Part shown: in pieces, positions 51,888-59,346 of the stretch | Position numbering within the stretch: the first letter of the stretch is position 1 | How the letters are laid out: every line of letters begins with the position of its first letter | Source of the DNA: JAGAJR01 sp048463395 | GTDB lineage: Bacteria > Pseudomonadota > Alphaproteobacteria > RF32 > CAG-239 | DNA: 64,000 bases | Direction: 5' to 3' | Assembly (NCBI GenBank): GCA_048463395.1 | Contig: DBFWPL010000025.1 | Location: 1-64,000, forward strand | The notes under the pieces: model-generated | Database searches by the model: none | Told to the model about the DNA's origin: nothing | What the model saw: the letters and a program-made list of their open reading frames with translations, nothing else | Program-made: the position numbers and the translations under genes

Positions 51888-53935
51888 TGTCCGGCCCACC
51901 AGATTATTATGTTAAATACAAAAGAAGCGGTCATTGCAAAAACGGCCAGAACGGAAGCAAAACGTAAAGCCGTATTGTGAGCCTCTTCATCAAATTTGTG
52001 GCTGCTGTTTAAAATTTTGTTTTTTTCGTTGAGCAGATGGTTTGCATCGTTTATGGCTTTGGCGTAGTCAATACGGTCTTTCTGCCGGGCGTCTTCATCC
52101 TCAAGAATTTCGCAAATTTCAAAAAGTTTGCCGTTTTTGTTGATTTTAAGTAATTTTCTTTCCAATGTTTTTTGGAATTTCAAGTTATGGTAGCTTTTAA
52201 TGATTTTCATTGAACTGTTTATCAGCCATTTGGCCAGATTAGGCAGTTTTGCCGGTCCGAACTTGTTCTGCATGTTCGTATAAAGACGCAGAATGGCACC
52301 GGCTTGGAGTTCCTCTCTGTTGGTATTTAAATCGGTTATGATTCCGTCGATTTTTTTACCCATCTTGCATCTGAGATAAGCGATGATTGTCTTGTCAAAA
52401 GGCGGGGATGTTACCTGTTTGGAGGCGTAAGTATGATCCAGAGCCCTGAGAACCCGTGCGGCACTATTTACGAACTCGTCTCCGAGGAGAGGGCTGATGC
52501 AAGGCAGATCTTCGTCAAAATCGTACATAATACGATCAATGCCGTAGCCTAAATCTTTTCGGTTAATATAGGCTTTAAATTCGGCGGCATTAGCCGGTGA
52601 TCTCATGTTTTCCTGTTCCTGATACCATAGTTTGATTAAATCGGAGGAAAACAGATCGTAAAACGGTTTTATGTCGTTTCCGCTTTTGAGGGTATAAAAA
52701 ATCGCTTTCGGTGTTCCGTCGGGAAACAAGGTTATGTCTTTGAGTTTTATCGGAAGCTGAGGAGCAATAAGGATGCAGATTTTTGAAACAATGGTTTCTT
52801 CATTGGCTGTGTTTTCGATATTTCCACTGAGAAGTTTTTCGGTTTTTGCGGCCAGATTTTCATTTTCGAGGCCGTTTTTTATCCAGTCAAGCACTTTGCC
52901 GTTTCTGATTAATTCAAAAGCTTCATTGGGGTGATTTTGCATAGCAACGGCAACGTCGCGAGCCGTGTATACTTTTTCTCCGTTGATTGTCAGCGATTTT
53001 TTCGGACGGTCGGAGAATGGGGTTGAACTTGCTGCGGAGCCTAGTTTTCCTTCAAGAAGATTGTAGGCCTGAATATATCCCAGCCGTTGTTCTTGATTGT
53101 CATTTAACAATCCTTTGAAAATCGGGTGCAATTGGTTGGAAACTTTTTCTTCGCCCAAAAGTGCCAGAAAACTGCCTTTTTTCATTTTAAGCCTTAAGAT
53201 TTCCGGGGTACTTAACTCGCTGAGAGGGGTGTGTCCGAGGTAGAGACTCAGAGCAACGACGCCAATAGCATAGATGTCGTTTTTTTCAGAACCGTTTCCT
53301 CTGCCTTCTTTTAAAGACAACAGGCTTTCAATTGTTTCAAATACGGGAGGCTGATTAAATGCGGGGAATGTTGCCAGACAGTCTCCAAGCACAATTTCTT
53401 TTTTATCTATGGAACGATAATATATGTTGTCCGTACGAATGGCTCGATGGGTAATGTTATAGCCTTTCAGAACTTCGGAAGCGGATAGAAGGTTAAGTAT
53501 AATGGTTTTCAGCTGATCCGGATGGTTTTTAAATTCGGCGGCAGAGATTTCGTTTTCAAAAACTTTTCCTCCTAACGGCGTTTTGTAGATAAGGGCCATA
53601 TTTCTGGAGTTTTTTGGCGGCGTTGTAACCGTTCCGTATTCAACCAGTTTCATTATATAAGGGTTGTCTATGGATTTGATGTATGGAAGGAAAGAGCTTC
53701 GCGGAGCGGTGATATTGTTGCAGATTAAGGCAAAGAGTTCTTTTTTCTCGTCAATTTTGTCTTGTACCTTATAGGCTTTGGCTCCGTTATTGTCCAGCCA
53801 TGCCAAAGGTGTTGAAAAATCGATTTCGTATCTTTCTTTCAACACATATTTATTATCTTTAACAGCGGTAAGGGCTTCTGTCGGGGCGGTTTCAGGAGTT
53901 GCTTCCTGCGGTGTATTTTCTTCATCGTCAGCCAT
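51884..53935 (-). CDS. Membrane-anchored kinase-fold protein, predicted pseudokinase
   Basis: This 683-residue protein begins with a disordered acidic stretch and a eukaryote-like protein kinase domain (about 35-300). The catalytic loop reads HRAIRTDN (163-170): the HRD aspartate is alanine and the following lysine is arginine, while N170 remains. The DFG equivalent is GDC (184-186), and no clear glycine loop or ion-pair lysine is visible. It probably no longer phosphorylates but may bind nucleotides or partners. A long helical region follows, with a single membrane helix close to the C-terminus (about 655-678). Cytoplasmic orientation of the kinase fold is expected. Confidence 0.72.
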   Translation of the reverse strand: MADDEENTPQEATPETAPTEALTAVKDNKYVLKERYEIDFSTPLAWLDNNGAKAYKVQDKIDEKKELFALICNNITAPRSSFLPYIKSIDNPYIMKLVEYGTVTTPPKNSRNMALIYKTPLGGKVFENEISAAEFKNHPDQLKTIILNLLSASEVLKGYNITHRAIRTDNIYYRSIDKKEIVLGDCLATFPAFNQPPVFETIESLLSLKEGRGNGSEKNDIYAIGVVALSLYLGHTPLSELSTPEILRLKMKKGSFLALLGEEKVSNQLHPIFKGLLNDNQEQRLGYIQAYNLLEGKLGSAASSTPFSDRPKKSLTINGEKVYTARDVAVAMQNHPNEAFELIRNGKVLDWIKNGLENENLAAKTEKLLSGNIENTANEETIVSKICILIAPQLPIKLKDITLFPDGTPKAIFYTLKSGNDIKPFYDLFSSDLIKLWYQEQENMRSPANAAEFKAYINRKDLGYGIDRIMYDFDEDLPCISPLLGDEFVNSAARVLRALDHTYASKQVTSPPFDKTIIAYLRCKMGKKIDGIITDLNTNREELQAGAILRLYTNMQNKFGPAKLPNLAKWLINSSMKIIKSYHNLKFQKTLERKLLKINKNGKLFEICEILEDEDARQKDRIDYAKAINDANHLLNEKNKILNSSHKFDEEAHNTALRFASVLAVFAMTASFVFNIIIWWAGQ

Positions 53936-54072
53936 AGTGAGTTCTTTCTTCGTAACTTATTATTTTAGTGTATTTTATGTAATAAGGGTTAACAAAGAGC
54001 AAATATTTTATTAATAGTTTTTTAAAATAAAGAGTTTTATGATTCTTTATGAAAAATCAAGGAAGTTTAAAT

Positions 54073-55191
54073 ATGGAAGATAAGATGACAGCGGATGGCA
54101 GAGGAGAGGGATTACGGCGATTTTTGGAAGGACGACCTCAAGCAGGGGAGGGGTATGTAATCGGAACGGGTATTTTAAAAAAGGCTCCGGAATTTAACAT
54201 TGATCTCTCGGCCTTGGAAATTCCGGAACAGGAACAGACAAAACTGACGGTTTTGGAGCAAAGTGTGAGAAAAGAGGATTCTCCTCTGGAAGATATTCCG
54301 GTGCAGACGTTTCTTTCTAATATTGATGTCAGCCTGAAAGATATTATCGACAAGGTGTTTCGTGATTCGACGCGACCGATTGTCATTATTCGTGACGATA
54401 GGGTCGAATATGCCAATAAGACTTTTTTGCAGTTGTTGGGATTAAACGGCGAAAGCGATGTTCTCAATGAGAGATTTTTGAAGTTTGTTTTCAAAGAAGA
54501 TTGGAATCTTTTGGCCGAAAATATCGGAGAAATGCTTACAAACGGCAAGAATTTATCTATTCGTTTGAGAACATCGGAAAATAAAATTACAAAAGTTGGG
54601 TTTTCTGCTGTTTATGTACAAGACAACCAGCATTTCAGCTTTATTTTGGTCGGAGAGCAGCTTTTGCAGAAAAAAGTGTCTGCGGTTTCCGGATTTTATG
54701 ACAGTGTAACGGGATTGCCGAATTTTTATTTGTTGGAAGACAGGATACAAGTGGCGGTTAATAATGAAAATTATAAGGATGTCCGCCAAAAAAGAAATAT
54801 GATAGCCTTGTTGGGTATTGCGATAGACAATTATGCGGCTTTGAAAACGATCGGAATGCATGAACTGGTGTTGAAGAAACTGGCGGAAAAACTGGCTCTC
54901 AGCCTGAAAAAAACTTATACGGTGGCCAGTGGTTTGAAGTATCAGTTCTGGGTCTTGATTCCCGAAGTTCAGTCCAGTGCGGATATGAATGTGGAAATTC
55001 AAAAGATTAAAGCAATTTTTGATGAGCCGGTGGCCGACAATTTTACGGAACATCAAGTTGTGGCAAGTATTGGCGTGAGTGTTTTTCCGGATCCGGCTAC
55101 TTCAGCCAAAAAGTTGATTGAACAAGCGATTATGGCCGTTAGAAAAGCCCAGAAAGACGGCGGCAACAGAGTAATCCTGTTTGGAGTTTAA
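54073..55191 (+). CDS. PAS domain protein with degenerate GGDEF domain
   Basis: I choose ATG 54073, seven bases after AAGGAAG, over ATG 54049, giving 372 residues. A disordered N-terminus is followed by a PAS domain (about 95-195, PIVIIRDDRVEYANKTFLQLLG) and a GGDEF-like domain starting DSVTGLPNFYLLEDR. The signature loop reads ASGLKYQFWV where R-x-GGDEF-F is expected, so cyclic-di-GMP synthesis is unlikely; it may act as a sensor or binding scaffold. The start of the domain and its end (DGGNRVILF) are well conserved. Convergent with the methyltransferase, overlapping by four bases. Confidence 0.8.
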   Translation: MEDKMTADGRGEGLRRFLEGRPQAGEGYVIGTGILKKAPEFNIDLSALEIPEQEQTKLTVLEQSVRKEDSPLEDIPVQTFLSNIDVSLKDIIDKVFRDSTRPIVIIRDDRVEYANKTFLQLLGLNGESDVLNERFLKFVFKEDWNLLAENIGEMLTNGKNLSIRLRTSENKITKVGFSAVYVQDNQHFSFILVGEQLLQKKVSAVSGFYDSVTGLPNFYLLEDRIQVAVNNENYKDVRQKRNMIALLGIAIDNYAALKTIGMHELVLKKLAEKLALSLKKTYTVASGLKYQFWVLIPEVQSSADMNVEIQKIKAIFDEPVADNFTEHQVVASIGVSVFPDPATSAKKLIEQAIMAVRKAQKDGGNRVILFGV

Positions 55192-55931
55192 GCGAGTTCA
55201 AACAGGCTTTTCCCTTCGCGAAGAATGGCGTAAGCCGTGTCAGTATAGCCGCCGTCGGCAGTATGTACGGTTAACCCCGGAAGTATCTGTGTCGGGGCTT
55301 TTGAATCTTTTTGGGCGATAATCATCACTCTTTTAGCGTTTTGTCCGACTTTGGAATAGAGCGGAATAACATGGATGTTTCCTGCTTTTCCGCGGATTTC
55401 TCCGAGAATGTAATCAAGGGCTTCAGCTCGGTTAATCATGTAGAGTTTGCCCTGCGGACGGAGCATTTTAATACAAAATTTTATCCATTCACTTAAGGTT
55501 TGTCCGTTGTGGTTGTGTGCCAACGCTTTCCCTTGGTTGGGAGACGGCATGTCGTGCTCTGTGTAAGGCGGATTGCTTATCACCTTGTGAAAACTGCAGT
55601 TTTCAAGCGGAATTTTGTTTTTTATATCGGCATTTATATAGTTAAGAAAAGTGTTGAAACCGTTTTCTTTGGCACTGAGATTGGAAAGTTCGGCCAGTTC
55701 CGGCTGAAGTTCAAGACCGGTAATTTGCGGTTCTAATTCTTTCAGGCGTTCGGCCAGACAGAGAGAAATCGCACCGGTTCCGGAGCCGACATCCAAGATT
55801 TTTTCCCCTTTTTTTATTCCGGCGACAAGAGCCGAGAGAATAACAGCATCTGTTGATGCCCGATAACCGTTTACGGGTTGAAAAATTTTAATGCGTTTGT
55901 TGAGCAGATAGTCTTGGGTATAGTTTTGCAT
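55188..55931 (-). CDS. tRNA1(Val) (adenine37-N6)-methyltransferase-like protein
   Basis: This 247-residue class I methyltransferase has the SAM-binding ILDVGSGTGAISLCLA, the acidic LELQPE and the catalytic ISNPPY motif of N6-adenine methylases. The beginning QPVNGYRASTDAVILSALV is typical of the TrmN6/YfiC group, which methylates A37 of tRNA-Val in E. coli. Substrate assignment by homology only. It is monocistronic by appearance and divergent from kdsB. Confidence 0.82.
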   Translation of the reverse strand: MQNYTQDYLLNKRIKIFQPVNGYRASTDAVILSALVAGIKKGEKILDVGSGTGAISLCLAERLKELEPQITGLELQPELAELSNLSAKENGFNTFLNYINADIKNKIPLENCSFHKVISNPPYTEHDMPSPNQGKALAHNHNGQTLSEWIKFCIKMLRPQGKLYMINRAEALDYILGEIRGKAGNIHVIPLYSKVGQNAKRVMIIAQKDSKAPTQILPGLTVHTADGGYTDTAYAILREGKSLFELA

Positions 55932-56009
55932 AAAGCTTATTTTCCAATTGTTTCTTTGCTGAATTTGCTTTAAGATAACTTAAATTTTTTAGGAAAGGAA
56001 GAGAAAATT

Positions 56010-56825
56010 ATGAAAACATTGATTGGTATTCCGGCTCGTTACGGTTCAACGCGTTTTCCGGGAAAACCTCTGGCTAAAATCGCCGGAAAGGAAATGTTGC
56101 TCCGGGTTTGGGAGAATGCTTTGCAGGCTGCTTCCAAATTTGAAAGCTGCGAAGCCGTTGTGGCTACGGATGATAATCGGATTATGGATTTTTGTAAGAC
56201 CAACGGTATTCGGGCGGTGATGACTTCTCCCGATTGCCCGACCGGTACCGATCGTATTGTTGAGGCTGCCGACAGTTTTGCCGACAAACCTGAGTTTGTC
56301 GTTAATCTTCAAGGCGATAACCCGATTTGTCCGGCTTGGTTTGTCGAGGCTGTTATTGGCGAATATTATAAAGACAATAACGTAGAGACAGTTACTCCGG
56401 TTGTGAATTTGAAATGGGCGGAGCTGGATAATTTGAGAGAACATAAAAAAGTTACGCCGTTCAGCGGTACGACAGCTGTTTTTGACAATAACGGAGACGC
56501 CTTCTACTTTTCCAAAAACATTATTCCGGCTATCCGCAAAGAAGACAAAGTTCGGGAGAAAGGTGAATTTTCTCCGGTTTACAGACAAGTCGGGCTTTAT
56601 GGTTATCGCTATGATATTTTGAAGAAAATTGCCAAACTTCCGGAAGGTGTTTATGAAAAACTGGAAGGTTTGGAGCAATTGCGTTGGATTGAAAATCACA
56701 TTAAAGTCAGATGTGTTAAGGTTGATTATCGCAATTTTGACAAGATGGCCGCTTTGTCAGGTGTTGATTCACCGGAAGATGTGGCAAGGGTTGAGGCTGT
56801 TCTCAAAGAATATAACTTACTTTGA
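56010..56825 (+). CDS. kdsB: 3-deoxy-manno-octulosonate cytidylyltransferase
   Basis: The 271-residue protein starts IGIPARYGSTRFPGKPL, the nucleotide-binding motif of CMP-Kdo synthetase, followed by VVATDD, CPTGTDR, NLQGDNP and the C-terminal LEQLRWIENH with GVDSPEDVARVE. It activates Kdo for LPS inner-core assembly, implying a Gram-negative outer membrane with LPS. A GGAAGAG lies before the ATG. The histidine-phosphatase-like gene follows after 129 bases. Confidence 0.95.
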   Translation: MKTLIGIPARYGSTRFPGKPLAKIAGKEMLLRVWENALQAASKFESCEAVVATDDNRIMDFCKTNGIRAVMTSPDCPTGTDRIVEAADSFADKPEFVVNLQGDNPICPAWFVEAVIGEYYKDNNVETVTPVVNLKWAELDNLREHKKVTPFSGTTAVFDNNGDAFYFSKNIIPAIRKEDKVREKGEFSPVYRQVGLYGYRYDILKKIAKLPEGVYEKLEGLEQLRWIENHIKVRCVKVDYRNFDKMAALSGVDSPEDVARVEAVLKEYNLL

Positions 56826-56954
56826 TTTTCTATGGAAAGCTAAAGCAATATATAAAATCAAAGTTGCGAGAGGAATGGGAAACTGAAGCAATTTTACGAA
56901 AATCACTATAACTGTTGAGAAACAGCCCAAATTTAAGGAAAAGGAAGTTTTGAC

Positions 56955-57605
56955 ATGACAACCAGAATTATCATAGCTAGACACGGCAATACGTTTACCA
57001 AAGACCAGACACCGACCCGGGTGGGCGGACGGACGGATCTTCCTCTGGTGGAAACAGAACGCGGCACGAATGTCGGCCTGTATTTAAAAATGAAAGGGCT
57101 GGTTCCCGATATGGTTTATGCGGCACCGCTGAAAAGAACCATGGAAACGGCTAAACTGGCTATTGCGGCAATGCAAAAGAATATTCCTTTGGAAGCAGAC
57201 GCTTCTTTTGTGGAGATTGATTATGGTCCGGATGAAAACAAGCCGGAAGAAGAGGTTATTGCCCGTATCGGTCAGGATGCGATGGATCGTTGGAATAAGG
57301 ATGCTGTTGTTCCGGATGGTTGGAAGGTTTCCGTGGATGGGATTATTAACGCTTGGAAAGCTTTGGGTGAAAAAGTTGAGAAACAATTTAAAGACAAGAC
57401 GGTTATGGTGGTTTCCAGTAACGGAATTATCCGTTTTGCTCCGCATTTGACCGGAGATTTTGACGGCTTTTGTCGGGATAATGACATCAAAGTCGGTACC
57501 GGCGGTGTTTGTATTCTGGAAAAAGAAACCGGAGAGAAATATTGGAAATGCACCGCTTGGGGCGTTAAACCTAAAAAGGAATTGGAAGCCGCAGGTTTGC
57601 TTTAA
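56955..57605 (+). CDS. Histidine-phosphatase-fold protein lacking the second histidine
   Basis: The 216-residue protein has the RHG motif (IIIARHGNTF, H10) and the YAAPLKRTMETA motif of phosphoglycerate-mutase-like phosphatases. Where the second catalytic histidine (SHG) is expected near residue 155 it reads VVSSNGIIRF, so the histidine is replaced by asparagine. The enzyme may be impaired or have shifted chemistry. AAGGAAG precedes the ATG. Position after kdsB could hint at a role in Kdo or sugar-phosphate metabolism, but that is a guess. A strong terminator follows. Confidence 0.75.
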   Translation: MTTRIIIARHGNTFTKDQTPTRVGGRTDLPLVETERGTNVGLYLKMKGLVPDMVYAAPLKRTMETAKLAIAAMQKNIPLEADASFVEIDYGPDENKPEEEVIARIGQDAMDRWNKDAVVPDGWKVSVDGIINAWKALGEKVEKQFKDKTVMVVSSNGIIRFAPHLTGDFDGFCRDNDIKVGTGGVCILEKETGEKYWKCTAWGVKPKKELEAAGLL

Positions 57606-57640
57606 TAAAAAAATCCCTCTCAACCGAGAGGGATTTTTTT
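57606..57640 (+). terminator. Terminator after the histidine-phosphatase-like gene
   Basis: An A-run, AATCCCTCTC, short loop, GAGAGGGATT and a T-run form a strong stem of about 15 bp. Its symmetry lets it serve the convergent gene at 57661 as well. Confidence 0.92.
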
Positions 57641-57660
57641 AGGATGTCATATTTTGAAGA

Positions 57661-58491
57661 TTATTGGTATGTACCGTCTTGGTTACTAAATGAGGAACCT
57701 ACGGGGGCCTGACTACAGTCAATGGTGGTAACTGACTTAAGTTTTCCGCTGTCTAACACCAACATAATACCGGCATTGTATCCTAAACTTTTGCTGTCTG
57801 CATGTGCGACGTTATCAGCGGAACCTTGTAAGTTTATTCCCATAAAAGTGTCTTTGAAGGTGGTATTTGATGTCGGGCAGTCAGTGCTATCCGGACTAAT
57901 GACAACAACAGCATATCCCACATTCAGCATAGCGGTATAAAAATCAACGGCGGAGTTGGGATCGGATGGTTTTAAATTTTGTTGACAATATTTACCGCCA
58001 ATAATAAGAACGCTCTTGTTCTCGTTTAAATTCCAAGTTCCGGAGCCAAGGAGACCTTGGTCTCGGGCGGCATAGCTGAAGATGTCCTGAAGGCCAAAAC
58101 CGTTGTCTTTCTTTTCACATTTGTTTTGGGCTTCAAGAAAAGCGGTTGGAATCATTCCGCTGTTGGCACATTTTCTACACCAGGTAGGAGACATGGCGGC
58201 ACAAGCCTCAAGAGTTACGGACCAAGGGATTTTGTCTGGACGAAGAGTTCCTGTCGGGCAGGTTTCCGGTTGTGGGTCAATAGGATCAGGACACCAATAA
58301 GCACCGGAGTCAAACGGACAAATCAAACTTTTTCCAGGAGTGGTTGGGCATAGTTTGGCGTTATAAATAAAACCAAGACTTTCACAAGTCGGTTGAGAAC
58401 CGCAAGTTTGAGCTGATGCGGTTGAGTTTGGCAAGGAGAAAACAAGTGCTAAAAGGCCCAGCTTTGCATATTTTTTAAAGTTCTCATTCAT
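57661..58491 (-). CDS. Exported cysteine-rich protein, unknown function
   Basis: The start is ATG 58491 after AAGGAG. The 276-residue protein has a signal peptide ending near ASAQ and a cysteine-rich N-terminal half with regularly spaced cysteines (QTCGSQPTCESLGF, LICPFDSGAYWC). The C-terminal part has strands and short turns resembling the pilin-like fold (NVGYAVVVISPD). No family is recognised. It is the third of three cysteine-rich exported proteins on this strand (20-base gap), and DAxTCEsLGF resembles the TCEDAGY modules of the large neighbour. Confidence 0.68.
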   Translation of the reverse strand: MNENFKKYAKLGLLALVFSLPNSTASAQTCGSQPTCESLGFIYNAKLCPTTPGKSLICPFDSGAYWCPDPIDPQPETCPTGTLRPDKIPWSVTLEACAAMSPTWCRKCANSGMIPTAFLEAQNKCEKKDNGFGLQDIFSYAARDQGLLGSGTWNLNENKSVLIIGGKYCQQNLKPSDPNSAVDFYTAMLNVGYAVVVISPDSTDCPTSNTTFKDTFMGINLQGSADNVAHADSKSLGYNAGIMLVLDSGKLKSVTTIDCSQAPVGSSFSNQDGTYQ

Positions 58492-58510
58492 TGTTTTTTC
58501 TCCTTAAAAG

Positions 58511-59311
58511 TTATTTAGGCATAATTGGGATAAGTTTACATTTCCAAGAACAATTATCCAGATTAACATATCCGGAGGCACATCCGGTGATGTAATATTT
58601 GGCAGAACAGTTCTCGAAAGAACAGGTATATCCGTTCGGACAAATTGAGTAAATTCCGCGGTTTGGGCAGGATTTGCATTTGTTGTATTTTGTAACCCCG
58701 TTTTCAGTGCAGCTTTCGGCACCGGCTTCGTGTCCCAAGTCGCAAACGATGAATTCCGACGCACAAGAGCATCCGCTTTGGGCGGCATTTATGGTATACG
58801 GCGAGGAGCAAGTTTGGCAAATTGATTTAGGGTAATAGTAAGTTTCTAAGTTTCGGTTGTCTCTGCAAAAATTATTAGAGGCTCGGTTTTCAGGCGTGAT
58901 GTATTCGTCGTTTCCGGAACATTCGGTTAATGTGTTTGTGGCATCGGAACAACGGCAAGAATAGTGGGTGCCGTTTTTGTCGGAACAGCTTTCCGTTGTG
59001 GCTAATTTGCCGCAAACGGAAAGTTGGTTTCCTTCTTCAACGCTGTAATAGTCGGAGTTGCACTTGCAGGATTTAAAATATCCGGTGTCATAAGGACAAA
59101 TTTCATCCGGAAGCATATTTGCTTCACAAGTGGTTAAGGTATATCCTGCGTCAGTACATAGAGCTTTATTGTTTAGTTTGAATGAAACGTCTGAATCTCC
59201 CACACTAAAGTAACCAAATGAATTGACATCGGTAATACAGCGGACTGCCGCATTGCTTGAGGAGAAACCAAGCAGGATAGCGAAACTAAAAAAGAATAAA
59301 AATTTAGTCAT
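58511..59311 (-). CDS. Exported cysteine-rich protein, unknown function
   Basis: ATG 59311 follows AAGGAGAAG; longer in-frame starts lie in the upstream gene. The 266-residue product has a signal peptide (MTKFLFFFSFAILLGFSSSNA) and about 25 cysteines in the mature part, in CxxC and CxC groups such as CPYDTGYFKSCKCNSDYY and KSCPNRGIYSICPNGYTC. This suggests disulfide-stabilised EGF-like or sushi-like small modules on the cell surface or in the periplasm. No named family is recognised. It is 35 bases after the large modular protein gene. Confidence 0.7.
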   Translation of the reverse strand: MTKFLFFFSFAILLGFSSSNAAVRCITDVNSFGYFSVGDSDVSFKLNNKALCTDAGYTLTTCEANMLPDEICPYDTGYFKSCKCNSDYYSVEEGNQLSVCGKLATTESCSDKNGTHYSCRCSDATNTLTECSGNDEYITPENRASNNFCRDNRNLETYYYPKSICQTCSSPYTINAAQSGCSCASEFIVCDLGHEAGAESCTENGVTKYNKCKSCPNRGIYSICPNGYTCSFENCSAKYYITGCASGYVNLDNCSWKCKLIPIMPK

Positions 59312-59346
59312 GTTTCTTCTCCTTATGTTTTCCCGTGTACAAAATC

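Noticed and set aside
54553..55056. 167-codon ORF on the minus strand
   Set aside because: Shadow of the PAS/GGDEF gene; composition is that of an antisense frame.
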